A stretch of DNA of 64,000 nt from Gammaproteobacteria bacterium UBA7449 (GCA_002477465.1 DLPV01000003.1:1-64000); one strand, 5' to 3'. Shown: positions 52,259-60,861, numbered from the stretch's first letter. The notes: generated by a model not told the origin, from the sequence alone. Translations and numbers: made by a program.

Positions 52259-54385
52259 ATGAAAGCCCTAACAATTACAAGTCGCTTTCCCATAGCCCTG
52301 ACCCTTCTCGCTCTCACTGCCTGTGGTGAGTCCATGCAACAAACTGCCGCACCGGCAGATACGCCAGCCCCGGGACCAAGCTTCGCCAGCCAGGCGGACG
52401 CCGGTGTAGCGAGCTACGCCATGAGTTGCGGCGCCTGTCACGGCGCCGAGCTGCAGGGCTCCGCGCTTGGGCCCATGCTCAGTGGGGGCGGCTTTCTCGG
52501 CAGCTACGGTCGGCAGTCCCCGGCTGACTTCTTCAATTTTGTTAAGGCAAATATGCCGCCTGGAGGCAATGAAGGAATAAGCGATGACGACTACTGGTCT
52601 ATCGTCGCGCATGTCATGCGCACAAATGGCGTGGCGGACACCAACCCGGTGTTGGATGCCAGCGCCAGCTATGCCATGGCAGCCAATATTCCTGGCGTGA
52701 ATCCCGCGCTCACGCAGCAGCGCATCGAAGCAGATAGACCCACTGGCGTGGTCGCAGCCGGCACGATTGAAAACTATGCCCCGGTGACCGATGCCATGCT
52801 CACCAATCCATCACCAGATGATTGGCTGATGCTGAGAGGCAACTATCAGGCCTGGAGCTATTCGGAGCTGGATCAGATCAACGCGGGCAACGTCGGAGAG
52901 CTGCGTCTGGAATGGATGTGGTCCATGCATGAGGGAGACTCTGAACCATCACCGCTGGTTTATAACGGCGTCGTTTATTTGATTAATACCAGCAATATTA
53001 TTCAGGCCCTTGATGGCCAGACCGGCAATCTGATCTGGGAGCATCATGCCGGTCCCTTCGATAGTGAAGACATGCGCAACATCGCGATCTACAACGACAA
53101 GATTATCCACGCCACCACCGATGCACGCCTGTTAGCTCTGGACGCGCGCACTGGCGAGAAGGTCTGGGAAGTGGAGATCGCAGATGGCAGTAAGGGCTTT
53201 GGCAACTCCAGTGGCCCTATCGTGGCAGATGGCAAGGTCATTCAGGGCTTGCTCGGCTGTTCCCGATACATCGAGGATGACTGCTACATCAGCGCTCACG
53301 ACGCCAACACCGGCGAGTTAGCCTGGCGTTTCAATACCATAGCCGAATCAGATCAGCCCGGCGGCGATACCTGGGGTGGAATCGAAGACCTATTTCGCGC
53401 CGGCGGGGAAACCTGGATCACGGGCACTTACGATCCCGAGTTAAATCTGACTTACTGGGGCACCGCGCAACAGAAACCTTGGATGCCCGCCAGTCGCTCT
53501 CTTTCCATCAATGATGCGGGCCTGTTCACCAACTCAACCGTTGCGGTGAATGTGGAGAACGGCGAGTTAGACTGGTATTTCCAGCACGTACCTGCCGAAG
53601 CCCTGGACCTGGATGAAGTGTTTGAACGCGTGCTGATCGACCGTGGCGATGACAGGCTGGTGTTCTCAATCGGCAAGCACGGCATCCTCTGGAAGCATGA
53701 CCGGGTATCTGGTGAATTCATCTCCCACCAGGAAACGATCTTCCAGAACGCCTTCAGCAATATCGATCCTGAAACCGGTGCCGTGACATACCGGCAGGAC
53801 ATTCAGAATGCGCAGATAAATGCGTGGATCTCTGTGTGCCCATCTACAGCAGGCGGTAAGGACTGGCACTCAATGTCCTACCATGAACCGACTGCAAACC
53901 TGATAATCCCGCTAAGCCAATCCTGTCTGGAAATTGCTGCCAGGGAGGTGCCTCTGGTGCACGGAGCAGGAGGCACCGCCGCTAACCGTCGCTGGTTTGA
54001 GATGCCCGGCTCCGACGGCAACATGGGCAAACTCGCTGCCTACAACGTGGATACCATGGAAGAAGTCTGGTCCTATGAGCAACGTGCGGCATTCTTGACA
54101 GGCGTCCTCTCCACGGCGGGCAATGTCGCCTTTGTGGGAGACCTGGACCGTTATTTTCGTGCCCATGATACCGACAGCGGCGAGATCTTATGGGAGACTC
54201 GTCTGGGCACTTCGGTACAGGGGCACCCCGTTAGTTTTGCCATAGATGGTAAACAGTATATCGCTGTCACCACGGCAATGGGTGCACGTGGCGTAAGCCC
54301 ACGGACAGTGCCGAGGGTAGTGACTCCCGATGTGCGCCATCCGAGCAGTGGTAATGCGTTATACGTGTTCAGCCTCGGCAACTAG
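52259..54385 (+). CDS. PQQ-dependent dehydrogenase with N-terminal cytochrome c, lipoprotein (copy 2)
   Basis: 708 residues. Same layout as the gene at 49495: lipobox LTAC (Cys22), CGACHG at residues 57-61, NMPPGGNEG methionine ligand, then the propeller. Long runs are identical with copy 1 (YWGTAQQKPW, WYFQHVPAEALDLDEVFERV, GTSVQGHPVSFAIDGKQYIA), so the two arose by duplication. Differences cluster in the linker after the haem domain and in loops facing the substrate side, which suggests different substrates. The N-terminal linker is Pro/Ala-rich (APADTPAPGP). A hairpin follows the gene. Confidence 0.88.
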   Translation: MKALTITSRFPIALTLLALTACGESMQQTAAPADTPAPGPSFASQADAGVASYAMSCGACHGAELQGSALGPMLSGGGFLGSYGRQSPADFFNFVKANMPPGGNEGISDDDYWSIVAHVMRTNGVADTNPVLDASASYAMAANIPGVNPALTQQRIEADRPTGVVAAGTIENYAPVTDAMLTNPSPDDWLMLRGNYQAWSYSELDQINAGNVGELRLEWMWSMHEGDSEPSPLVYNGVVYLINTSNIIQALDGQTGNLIWEHHAGPFDSEDMRNIAIYNDKIIHATTDARLLALDARTGEKVWEVEIADGSKGFGNSSGPIVADGKVIQGLLGCSRYIEDDCYISAHDANTGELAWRFNTIAESDQPGGDTWGGIEDLFRAGGETWITGTYDPELNLTYWGTAQQKPWMPASRSLSINDAGLFTNSTVAVNVENGELDWYFQHVPAEALDLDEVFERVLIDRGDDRLVFSIGKHGILWKHDRVSGEFISHQETIFQNAFSNIDPETGAVTYRQDIQNAQINAWISVCPSTAGGKDWHSMSYHEPTANLIIPLSQSCLEIAAREVPLVHGAGGTAANRRWFEMPGSDGNMGKLAAYNVDTMEEVWSYEQRAAFLTGVLSTAGNVAFVGDLDRYFRAHDTDSGEILWETRLGTSVQGHPVSFAIDGKQYIAVTTAMGARGVSPRTVPRVVTPDVRHPSSGNALYVFSLGN

Positions 54386-54415
54386 AGACTTTAGCTATCA
54401 CTCGAGACGAGCAAT

Positions 54416-54431
54416 CGGGGCTAAAGCCCCG
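54416..54431. repeat. Hairpin after the second PQQ dehydrogenase gene
   Basis: CGGGGC, TAAA, GCCCCG: a perfect 6-bp GC-rich stem 31 bases after the stop codon. No T run follows, so it may be a 3'-end stabiliser or a rho-assisted end rather than an intrinsic terminator. Confidence 0.45.
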
Positions 54432-54507
54432 CGCCGGAACCAGCGCTTTCGCTTCGCCATAAAAGTCACTTGGGGTAGACTCGCTACGCACATATTGGAA
54501 CCAGAAC

Positions 54508-54927
54508 ATGAATGAAGAAACAGACTCCCCTGAGGTGACTCCAGACCCAGAGCCTGCGCCCAGCAACATCGGTCGGATAGAGTGGGTCGACCTGACAGTT
54601 GGTGACGCTGAACACATCAAGAGTTTTTATTGCAACGTCGTGGGTTGGAAGAGCACGGATGTTGAAATGGGCACTTACTCAGACTTCAATATTAGCTTGC
54701 CTGAAACCGGGGACACGGTTGCGGGCATCTGTCATGCCCGGGGCCTCAATGCCAATATGCCCTCCCAGTGGCTACTCTATGTGCGGGTAGCGGATGTGAC
54801 ATTGAGTGCCGCCGAAACCGAACAGCGTGGCGGCAAGGTACTGGACGGGCCGCGGCGCATGGGGGGCAGCAATTTCTGTGTAATCGAAGACCCGGCCGGT
54901 GCAGTGCTGGCGCTGATATCAGACTAA
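54508..54927 (+). CDS. VOC (glyoxalase/bleomycin resistance) family protein
   Basis: 139 residues. A polar leader (residues 1-20, EETDSPEVTPDPEPAPSN) precedes a paired beta-alpha-beta-beta-beta fold: IGRIEWVDLTVGDAEHIKSF with YCNVVGWK, then LLYVRVADVTLSAAETEQRG and NFCVIEDPAGAVLALI. The first strand keeps the WVDLTV form with Asp in place of the usual His ligand, so metal binding is uncertain. The branch with DVTLSAAETEQRGGKVL is common among proteins of unknown function. Its stop overlaps the start of the next gene (TAATG). Confidence 0.85.
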   Translation: MNEETDSPEVTPDPEPAPSNIGRIEWVDLTVGDAEHIKSFYCNVVGWKSTDVEMGTYSDFNISLPETGDTVAGICHARGLNANMPSQWLLYVRVADVTLSAAETEQRGGKVLDGPRRMGGSNFCVIEDPAGAVLALISD

Positions 54928-55313
54928 TGCCTGTTTTCCGGGGTCAATGTCACTGTGGCGCGGTGCAGTTCGAGATTCACAATCAGGAGGCACTGGAAGG
55001 GCCAAGGCGCTGTGACTGTTCCCTGTGTCAAAAGAAGGGAGTGGTGATGGGCACGGCGGGGATAGCCGATCTCATCATCACTCGGGGCGAAGACAAACTA
55101 AGTCTGTACCAGTGGAATACGGGCACTGCCCGTCACTATTTCTGCTCGGTCTGCGGTATTTACACTCACCACCAGCGCCGGGTCGCACCGGATGAATTTG
55201 GATTTAACCTGGCTTGCATAGAGGACGTTGATCCCGCACTCTTTGCCAGCGCACCGATGACCGACGGACGGGCACTCTCCCTGGTCGAGGAAGCAGAAGC
55301 ACGTAAACCATAA
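54927..55313 (+). CDS. GFA (glutathione-dependent formaldehyde-activating) family zinc protein
   Basis: 128 residues from the ATG at 54927, which overlaps the VOC stop in TAATG; the frame continuing to 54768 lies inside the VOC gene. Zinc ligands are GQCHCGAVQFE, RRCDCSLCQKKG and FCSVCGIYTHHQ, the usual CxC…CxxC…CxxC set of the family. GFA proteins include Gfa, which was proposed to speed up formation of S-hydroxymethylglutathione; many have other roles. The S-formylglutathione hydrolase at 44121 might be linked in function. Confidence 0.88.
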   Translation: MPVFRGQCHCGAVQFEIHNQEALEGPRRCDCSLCQKKGVVMGTAGIADLIITRGEDKLSLYQWNTGTARHYFCSVCGIYTHHQRRVAPDEFGFNLACIEDVDPALFASAPMTDGRALSLVEEAEARKP

Positions 55314-55329
55314 CCTTCAGGAACCCGGT

Positions 55330-55830
55330 ATGGGAACAATCGAGAGAATCTACTTGGCGCGAGGTAAGCGCCAGGCCATCGAGCAAGTTGAAGCAGCCAG
55401 CCTGGAAGCAGGCAAAGGCATTGTCGGCGATCGTTATCACCAGCTTGCCGAGCAGCACCTGGCAAAAGGCATGGAGGTAATGCAGAACCATGTGAGCCTG
55501 GTGGAGCAGGAAGCGCTGGATAAGTTCATGCAGGATCAAGGGCTGCACTATGACTACGGCGACTTCCGCCGCAGCGTAATCACCTCAGGCATAGATCTAA
55601 ATGCCTTGGTCGGAAAGCAATTCCGGCTGGGCAATGCGGTGCTCTATGGCGTCGAACTATGCGAACCCTGTTCCTATCTGGCGAGTATTATTCATAAGTC
55701 CGTACTGCCGGAAATGACGGTAAGCGCTGGTTTGCGTGCCACCGTGATTGAATCAGGTGAAATCAAAGCCGGGGATTCATTAGGCGAAATTGGATCCGCT
55801 GCTAGACCTGAAGGCCAGCAACCAACATAA
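55330..55830 (+). CDS. MOSC domain protein
   Basis: 166 residues, one MOSC domain: YLARGKRQAIEQVEAASLEAG, GKGIVGDRYH, then DFRRSVITSGIDLNALVGKQFRLG and the cysteine motif VELCEPCSYL. The conserved Cys after EPC would carry sulfur or bind molybdenum cofactor. Stand-alone MOSC proteins act in molybdenum cofactor sulfuration or in handling of sulfur compounds. A molybdenum hydroxylase pair that could need sulfurated cofactor is encoded at 13217-15916, but the link is only a guess. It follows the GFA gene by 16 bases. Confidence 0.88.
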   Translation: MGTIERIYLARGKRQAIEQVEAASLEAGKGIVGDRYHQLAEQHLAKGMEVMQNHVSLVEQEALDKFMQDQGLHYDYGDFRRSVITSGIDLNALVGKQFRLGNAVLYGVELCEPCSYLASIIHKSVLPEMTVSAGLRATVIESGEIKAGDSLGEIGSAARPEGQQPT

Positions 55831-55850
55831 CAAACCTAATTGGTAAGCAG

Positions 55851-56765
55851 ATGATATTTCGAATTCTCCTTGCGGGCTTTGGCATGCTGCTCAGTACCTT
55901 GCTGCAAGCACAGACCGAACCTTACATCTTCGTACTCGGCGTTGGTCAGGACGCGAGCTTTCCTCAGGCAGGTTGCTACGAGCCCCGCTGCATGCCGGCC
56001 TGGGAGGACAGCTCGTTGCGCCAGGAGCCCACCGCCATTGCCGTCATTGATCGCGCTAACGAATCCAGTTACCTGTTTGAAGCGACCCCGGAGTTTCGCG
56101 ACCAGCTATATCGATTGCAGCAAGAGGCGGCGCAACCCTTGTCTGGAATTTTTTTAACGCACGCCCACATCGGGCATTACACCGGGCTCATGCATCTAGG
56201 CAGAGAAGCCATGGGGACTCGCGATATGCCGGTTTATGCCATGCCGCGTATGTCGGCATTCCTGAGGGACAACGGACCATGGAGCCAGTTAGTAAGCCTC
56301 GGCAACATCGAACTGCGGGGCTTGCAGCACATGGCGCCAGTAAACCTCTCAACTGTTACAGTAACGCCATTCCTGGTGCCCCATCGTGATGAATATTCTG
56401 AAACCGTCGGCTACCGCATTCAGGGACCAAACCGCTCTGCGATTTTTATTCCCGACATCAATAAATGGGAAGACTGGGATGAGAGCATTGTAGAGATGGT
56501 CGAGTCAGTGGACTATGCACTGATCGACGCATCATTTTTTGCCGATGGTGAACTCGGCAATCGAGACATGTCCCAGATTCCGCACCCGTTTGTAGCTGAG
56601 ACCATGGCCCTGTTCGAAGATTCAAGTTTGACTGTGCGTGACCGCATCTGGTTCATCCACATGAATCAGTCCAATCCACTATTGAACTCTAATACTGAAC
56701 AGACCCGGATGGTGTTGGAAAATGGATTCAATGTGGCGCGGGAAGGCGTTCGGCTTCCACTCTAA
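55851..56765 (+). CDS. Exported metallo-beta-lactamase-fold hydrolase, PqqB-like
   Basis: 304 residues. Signal peptide to STLLQAQT. The opening (FVLGVGQDASFPQAGC, then RCMPAWEDSSLRQEPTAIAV) closely follows PqqB. The metal motif is LTHAHIGHYTGL, HxHxGH where standard enzymes have HxHxDH. Later ligands are seen in VPHRDEYSETVGYRI and FIPDIN, and the final His in FIHMNQSNP. PqqB itself is cytoplasmic and helps make PQQ; this one has a signal peptide, so it is a periplasmic relative. Its place behind two PQQ enzymes is suggestive. Activity unknown. Confidence 0.75.
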   Translation: MIFRILLAGFGMLLSTLLQAQTEPYIFVLGVGQDASFPQAGCYEPRCMPAWEDSSLRQEPTAIAVIDRANESSYLFEATPEFRDQLYRLQQEAAQPLSGIFLTHAHIGHYTGLMHLGREAMGTRDMPVYAMPRMSAFLRDNGPWSQLVSLGNIELRGLQHMAPVNLSTVTVTPFLVPHRDEYSETVGYRIQGPNRSAIFIPDINKWEDWDESIVEMVESVDYALIDASFFADGELGNRDMSQIPHPFVAETMALFEDSSLTVRDRIWFIHMNQSNPLLNSNTEQTRMVLENGFNVAREGVRLPL

Positions 56766-56859
56766 TGATTTCCTCGTTGCCTGTCAGAGACAGCCCTGAA
56801 ATTGATACAGCAAACGAATCACGAATAGCATTCGGCGCTATGTAGGGGGCAGCTCACGA

Positions 56860-56892
56860 GCCGCGACGATTTAGTTGCTGCGGCGTTTTTTT
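56860..56892 (+). terminator. Possible terminator after the PqqB-like gene
   Basis: GCCGC and GCGGC pair around a loop of about 15 bases that can pair further (GAC / GTT region), followed by G and seven T. It lies 95 bases beyond the stop codon. The rest of the 382-base gap 56766-57147 holds a 72-codon frame without family resemblance and an AT-rich promoter-like tract before 57148. Confidence 0.45.
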
Positions 56893-57147
56893 AGAAACAG
56901 CCTTGACCAACTGCACCGCACTATAGTCATTAACCGCCTGCTGAGTCTCGTCCATGATATTCAATACCAGGGGGCCGGAGTCGAAGACTATTGGTTCATC
57001 CATCGGTTTACCGCTGAGCACAACCACGCGTTTTCCTGCTCCAGCCAGCGACGACTCGTTCAGCTTCTGTTAAGTCAAGCTCTTCCATACTAATATAAAT
57101 AAATTTCGTTAAGGGCCAGTCCAAGCGCGAGTAATTGGGTAAAAGTT

Positions 57148-57708
57148 ATGAAGAGATCAATTCTAATTCTGTCACTCGGGGCCGCTATCCTGCTCTGTCA
57201 ATCCGCATCAGCAGACCACCGGTCCTACAATCCCGGATTTTCTAATTGGCGCGTAAACAATTCTTATAGGCCTGGCGGCGGTGGTCGATTTTACCGACCT
57301 ACGTACAGTGGTGTCTTCGACAGCGGTTATTATGGTCGGGGGTTCAATGGCCCGCGGCACCGAAACCGCGGCGGCCTCGTCAGCTTTTCCTACAATAACT
57401 ATCAGCCCAGGCGGCGACCCCACTGGGGAGTTCGGCACTGGGATGGCGGTGCTTTCGTGGGTAGTGTAGTACTCAGCTCTCTGCTATTGCAGCCGGTACG
57501 CGATCGTAGTGTCGAGCGCATGGTGTATCGAACCCAAGCGGCTCCTTACGCTAACGAAGTCGTCCATGCAGGTAAAACCAGATACACTAGCGCCATCAGC
57601 AGGCGTCGCCTATTGCGAGATCTGGAAGGCAACTGTTTTGAACGAACCATCAATGGCGCTGGCGATGAGGTAAGAATTGAATTGGATCCCTATGAGTGCG
57701 CATACTAA
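57148..57708 (+). CDS. Exported Gly/Arg/Tyr-rich protein, family unknown
   Basis: 186 residues. Signal peptide to LLCQSASADH. Residues 24-100 are low in complexity, rich in Gly, Arg, Tyr, Asn and Phe (YRPGGGGRFYRPTYSG, YYGRGFNGPRHRNRGGL). A hydrophobic stretch follows (GGAFVGSVVLSSLLLQP, about residues 100-116), then a more ordered C-terminal part with two cysteines (EGNCFERTINGAGDEVRIEL, then DPYECAY). Similar layouts occur in small envelope proteins that bind surfaces or polymers. It recalls the Arg/Gly-rich protein at 45087, though I see no clear homology. Confidence 0.6.
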   Translation: MKRSILILSLGAAILLCQSASADHRSYNPGFSNWRVNNSYRPGGGGRFYRPTYSGVFDSGYYGRGFNGPRHRNRGGLVSFSYNNYQPRRRPHWGVRHWDGGAFVGSVVLSSLLLQPVRDRSVERMVYRTQAAPYANEVVHAGKTRYTSAISRRRLLRDLEGNCFERTINGAGDEVRIELDPYECAY

Positions 57709-57833
57709 GTTGCTGCTTGGGGTAGGGCTGAGCACACTCTTCCACCCAATTGGAAATCTTTGATCGGAACATTCATCTCGCCTCCCCCTCCAAATTCCGG
57801 CCCATCTATTTAAATAGTCTGCGGTCACCAGTG

Positions 57834-57911
57834 ATTATCGAACGCGCAGACGTAGCGTTGTATGGTGCGAAACAGCGGGGGCGCAATTGCGTGCGCCTTC
57901 AACAGCTAACC
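57834..57911 (+). pseudogene. Remnant of a GGDEF (diguanylate cyclase) domain C-terminus
   Basis: The frame 57750-58106 contains IIERADVALYGAKQRGRNCV, which is the closing helix and strand of a GGDEF domain (usual wording: RADxALYxAKxxGRNRV). Neither the GGDEF motif nor any upstream part of the domain is present; the sequence before it is unrelated. The frame runs on into the next gene. So this is a decayed fragment left in the 303-base gap between the exported protein and the M48 protease. Confidence 0.6.
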
Positions 57912-58011
57912 GGAGACCTGGAGTTCGCAGAACCAAGTCGCAAACCGATGCTCGACGAGCAGGAGCCTGCTACCAGCCAGCAAAATAAGCACAGAGGAGT
58001 AGAACGCGTCT

Positions 58012-58806
58012 ATGAAACAAGTGTTTTTGATCCTTTTCACATTCAACTTCCTAATCGGGTGCGCCACTTCACCAACCAATCGCCGCCAGGTGGTTCTATA
58101 TTCTGAGTCAGACATGGCTCGCCAGGGTGAACAGGCCTACCGTGAGATGCAGACCGAAATACCAGTCACTACCGATAACCGAGAAACCGCTTATGTGCAA
58201 TGCGTTGCGGATTACGTCATCGAAGCGCTCGAACCCGCACAACGGGGCAGCGTAGGCTGGGAAGTCACCGTTTTCGACAGCGAGCAGGCCAACGCCTTTG
58301 CCCTGCCCGGCGGTAAAATTGGTGTCTACAATGGCCTGCTCGACGTGGCCTATAACCAGCATCAACTTGCAGCAGTCATGGCCCACGAGGTCGGCCACGT
58401 GTTAGCCAATCACAGTAACGAGCGCGCCAGTCGATCCGCGCTGCGAAATGTCGGCATCGCCGCAGCAAGAATTCTTGGCGCCTCCGACACGACCCTGCAA
58501 ACAATCGACTTCGGCTCGCAGCTTGGGCTCACTCTCCCGTTCAATCGCACCCAGGAAAGCGAGGCTGACGCCATCGGCGTGATGCTCATGGCGAATGCGG
58601 GTTTTGAGCCAAAGCAGTCCATTGCGCTGTGGGAAAATATGAGCGCCGATGGCGGTCCCCGCTCTCCCGAATTTCTCTCTACTCACCCATCACCTGACTC
58701 TCGCATTGGCGCATTACGCGACATGATGGAGCAGGCTAATGCATTGCAGCAGCAGGCTATTGCCAGAGGCATGGTGCCTGATTGTGTGCCGGGATTAGCG
58801 AATTAG
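58012..58806 (+). CDS. M48 family metalloprotease, lipoprotein
   Basis: 264 residues. Lipoprotein signal with lipobox LIGC (MKQVFLILFTFNFLIGC). The protease part has the zinc site AAVMAHEVGHVLANHSNERAS and the third ligand in QESEADAIGVMLMANAGF. A substrate-side motif (FALPGGKIGVYNGLL) precedes it, as in LoiP/YggG and BepA. The final part gives LSTHPSPDSRIGAL. It is probably a periplasmic quality-control protease held at the outer membrane. The TPR region found in BepA is missing, so LoiP-like is the closer match. Confidence 0.88.
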   Translation: MKQVFLILFTFNFLIGCATSPTNRRQVVLYSESDMARQGEQAYREMQTEIPVTTDNRETAYVQCVADYVIEALEPAQRGSVGWEVTVFDSEQANAFALPGGKIGVYNGLLDVAYNQHQLAAVMAHEVGHVLANHSNERASRSALRNVGIAAARILGASDTTLQTIDFGSQLGLTLPFNRTQESEADAIGVMLMANAGFEPKQSIALWENMSADGGPRSPEFLSTHPSPDSRIGALRDMMEQANALQQQAIARGMVPDCVPGLAN

Positions 58807-58863
58807 CAGTTTGTTTCGCAAGTCATTTGGCAAAAAGCTGCCATAGAACCGCAGCCGACGAGA

Positions 58864-59032
58864 GGAAAAATTCAGGGTGACTTTTTCCAAAAACTGAAAA
58901 GCACTCGAAGTGAGCCAGGGATGGCGACATTGGCCGTAGGCCAATGCGAGGGAGCAACACACCAGGGATTTCGCAAAATTCCGCCAGTGTGTTGCGACCG
59001 ACCTAAGGAAAAATTCAGGGATGAATTTTTCC
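58864..59032. repeat. Composite repeat element: nested hairpins between two direct repeats
   Basis: Direct repeats GGAAAAATTCAGGG lie at 58864-58877 and 59007-59020. Each is part of a hairpin, the second one perfect (GGAAAAATTCA, loop GGGA, TGAATTTTTCC, 59007-59032). Between them are a perfect 8-bp stem CATTGGCC / GGCCAATG (58928-58946, loop GTA) and a long-range pair GCAACACAC / GTGTGTTGC (58954-58962 and 58987-58995). No convincing gene lies here. The order suggests a dispersed structured repeat of the REP or ERIC kind. Confidence 0.7.
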
Positions 59033-59277
59033 GAACAAAAAAAACAAACAATAAAATGGGGCTGCCCACAATGTAGCGACAACCCCATCCCTGCTTGAGA
59101 AGCTAAGTTACCGACCGTTGCCTAACGGCTGTGGTGTGATGCCCGTGTAACTAGGAAATAATAAGACCATACACAGGCTAGTCGGGAATTGACCTATATC
59201 AAGTTGCGTGCTCGGAAGTTCGCGGGGCGGTCACCGGCGCAAACATGGCATAGAGAAACCTTGCGAGAAGACCTTCA

Positions 59278-59309
59278 ATATATAATAAAGTAAAAACTTT
59301 ACTATATAT
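59278..59309. promoter_or_regulatory. AT-rich palindrome
   Basis: ATATATAATAAAGT and ACTTTACTATATAT pair over 14 positions with one mismatch around AAAA. TTGACC, a possible -35 element, follows directly. The position in the 881-base gap before the DUF3667 gene suggests an operator or promoter. Function inferred only from symmetry. Confidence 0.45.
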
Positions 59310-59372
59310 CCTTGACCCGGCGAGTGGCTGCCAAAAAAAATCGACATTCTTGTTGTGTCACCTCTTGTAATA

Positions 59373-59386
59373 CACTACATGTAGTG
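59373..59386. promoter_or_regulatory. Perfect 14-base palindrome
   Basis: CACTACATGTAGTG reads the same on both strands. A short hairpin TGTTGC / GCAACA (59391-59406) follows. Together with the AT-rich palindrome 64 bases upstream it may form a regulatory region for a transcript running toward the DUF3667 gene. Confidence 0.45.
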
Positions 59387-59687
59387 GTACTGTTGCCAGT
59401 GCAACACAGCATAGTGATCTGATGTCGTATTGCACAGTTTGGGCGCCACCCCTCCACACCTCTTAGTTAGCGCCCAAACACTCCTTGAGATCCCCGCCGC
59501 TGCCTGACTCGCGTGTGCAGGCAGCGGATCGGGGGCTCATTTACCGCCTTCATTACGCGCTCGCTCACATCCCAAGCCTTCAATATTTGTTGCATTCATT
59601 AAGTCGCCTCAATTGTAAAGCGCTTAAGTCGGCTAAATCCCCACATGAAAGTGCTAGAATCCTGTCGGATTTAAGACTGACCAGACC

Positions 59688-60679
59688 ATGACTGACTCTT
59701 CGCCTACAGATCTCGCCAACACCGACAGGCGAAGTTGCCGCAATTGTGGCCAGTCCATGCAGGGTAGCTACTGCGCCCTTTGCGGGCAGCAGGATAAAGA
59801 AGTGCTCAGGCCCTTCATCTTTTTCCTTCAGGAAGTGCTTCGGGTCGTATTTGAGCTCGATGGTCGCGCCTATAAAACCACTTTCCGACTGCTGACACGG
59901 CCGGGATTTCTCACCCGCGAGTACTTCGTAGGCAGGCGCGTGTCCTATACCCCACCCCTGCGACTCTTCCTAACTATTAGCATCGGGTTTTTCCTGATTG
60001 TTTCGGTAGTGAGCACCCTGCGATCATTGCAGGACACTATGGGAGAGGCGGTAGCGACGCAGGAAGCACCAGCCCCGGGCGAGGCAGAGGGGCCAGCTGC
60101 AGAATTTACTGAAGTCTCTGAGATAGACGAAGATTTTGCTGACGTGCTCGAATTCACGAGTTCCGTGACCCTGCCATTCCTGGACGAACAGGGTAATCAC
60201 AACCTGCAGTTACTCTTGACTGCACAGGTCAGGTCAGGTCTAACCTTGAAGAACTAACCTCTGACCCCCGAGACTTTATCGTCGAGTCGCTGGAATATGT
60301 CACCTTCTTTATGCTTTTTATGATGCCGATCCTGGCCCTGCTTCAACAAATCATTCTGGTCCTTTGCCCACGATACTATGTGGAGCATCTAGTGCTTACT
60401 TTACACAATCATGCCTTTTTGCTACTGATGATTTTTATCACTATGGTACTAGGCATTTTTGAGAACGTGACCCTGGCCTACATCTGCGTTGTGGCGGAAT
60501 GGCTTTCGGCGATCTCTGCCCTTTGGATCTTTGTGTACCTGTTTCTCAGTTTGAAGCGCTACTTTCAGCTTGGCTGGTTTACTGCAACCCTGGCTTTTTC
60601 CATTACCAGTATTCTCTATACCATCGCGCTCGCGGCCGGCATGTTCTTGTTTGGTATGCTGTTTGTGATTTTCGCCTGA
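59688..60679 (+). pseudogene. DUF3667 membrane protein gene, frameshifted by a 5-base repeat unit
   Basis: The first frame (59688-60257) encodes a zinc ribbon (CRNCGQSMQGSYCALCGQ), the conserved LRVVFELDGRAYKTTFRLLTRPGFLTREY region and one membrane helix, typical of DUF3667. It stops at KN*. The rest of the domain (VTFFMLFMMPILALL, PRYYVEHLVLTLHNHAFLLL, two more helices) continues in another frame to 60679. Three tandem AGGTC units lie at 60226-60240. With two units the frames join as LLLTAQVRSNLEELTSDPRD and run to the end. So one extra unit breaks the gene, by slippage or possibly as a phase switch. Confidence 0.8.
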
Positions 60680-60861
60680 TTGTCAGGCTGAAAAAGAACA
60701 TAAGATTCAAGGACTTGAAATTCTGGGAAGCCGCTGCCGTCGCAAATTGCCTAAGCAGGGCGTGGCATCATATCATCGGCTAATCTGCTGCAGGTGCTGA
60801 AACAGAATTTGCAGAGTCTGGTTTTACCCTGTGCGGTTCCACCCAACAAGGAATAACAATA

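Noticed and set aside
56875..57093. 72-codon frame after the PqqB-like gene.
   Set aside because: No family resemblance, no ribosome site, and it begins just behind a possible terminator.
58795..59088. Two minus-strand frames of 65 and 97 codons across the composite repeat.
   Set aside because: They translate hairpin repeat DNA in two frames and have no independent support as proteins.
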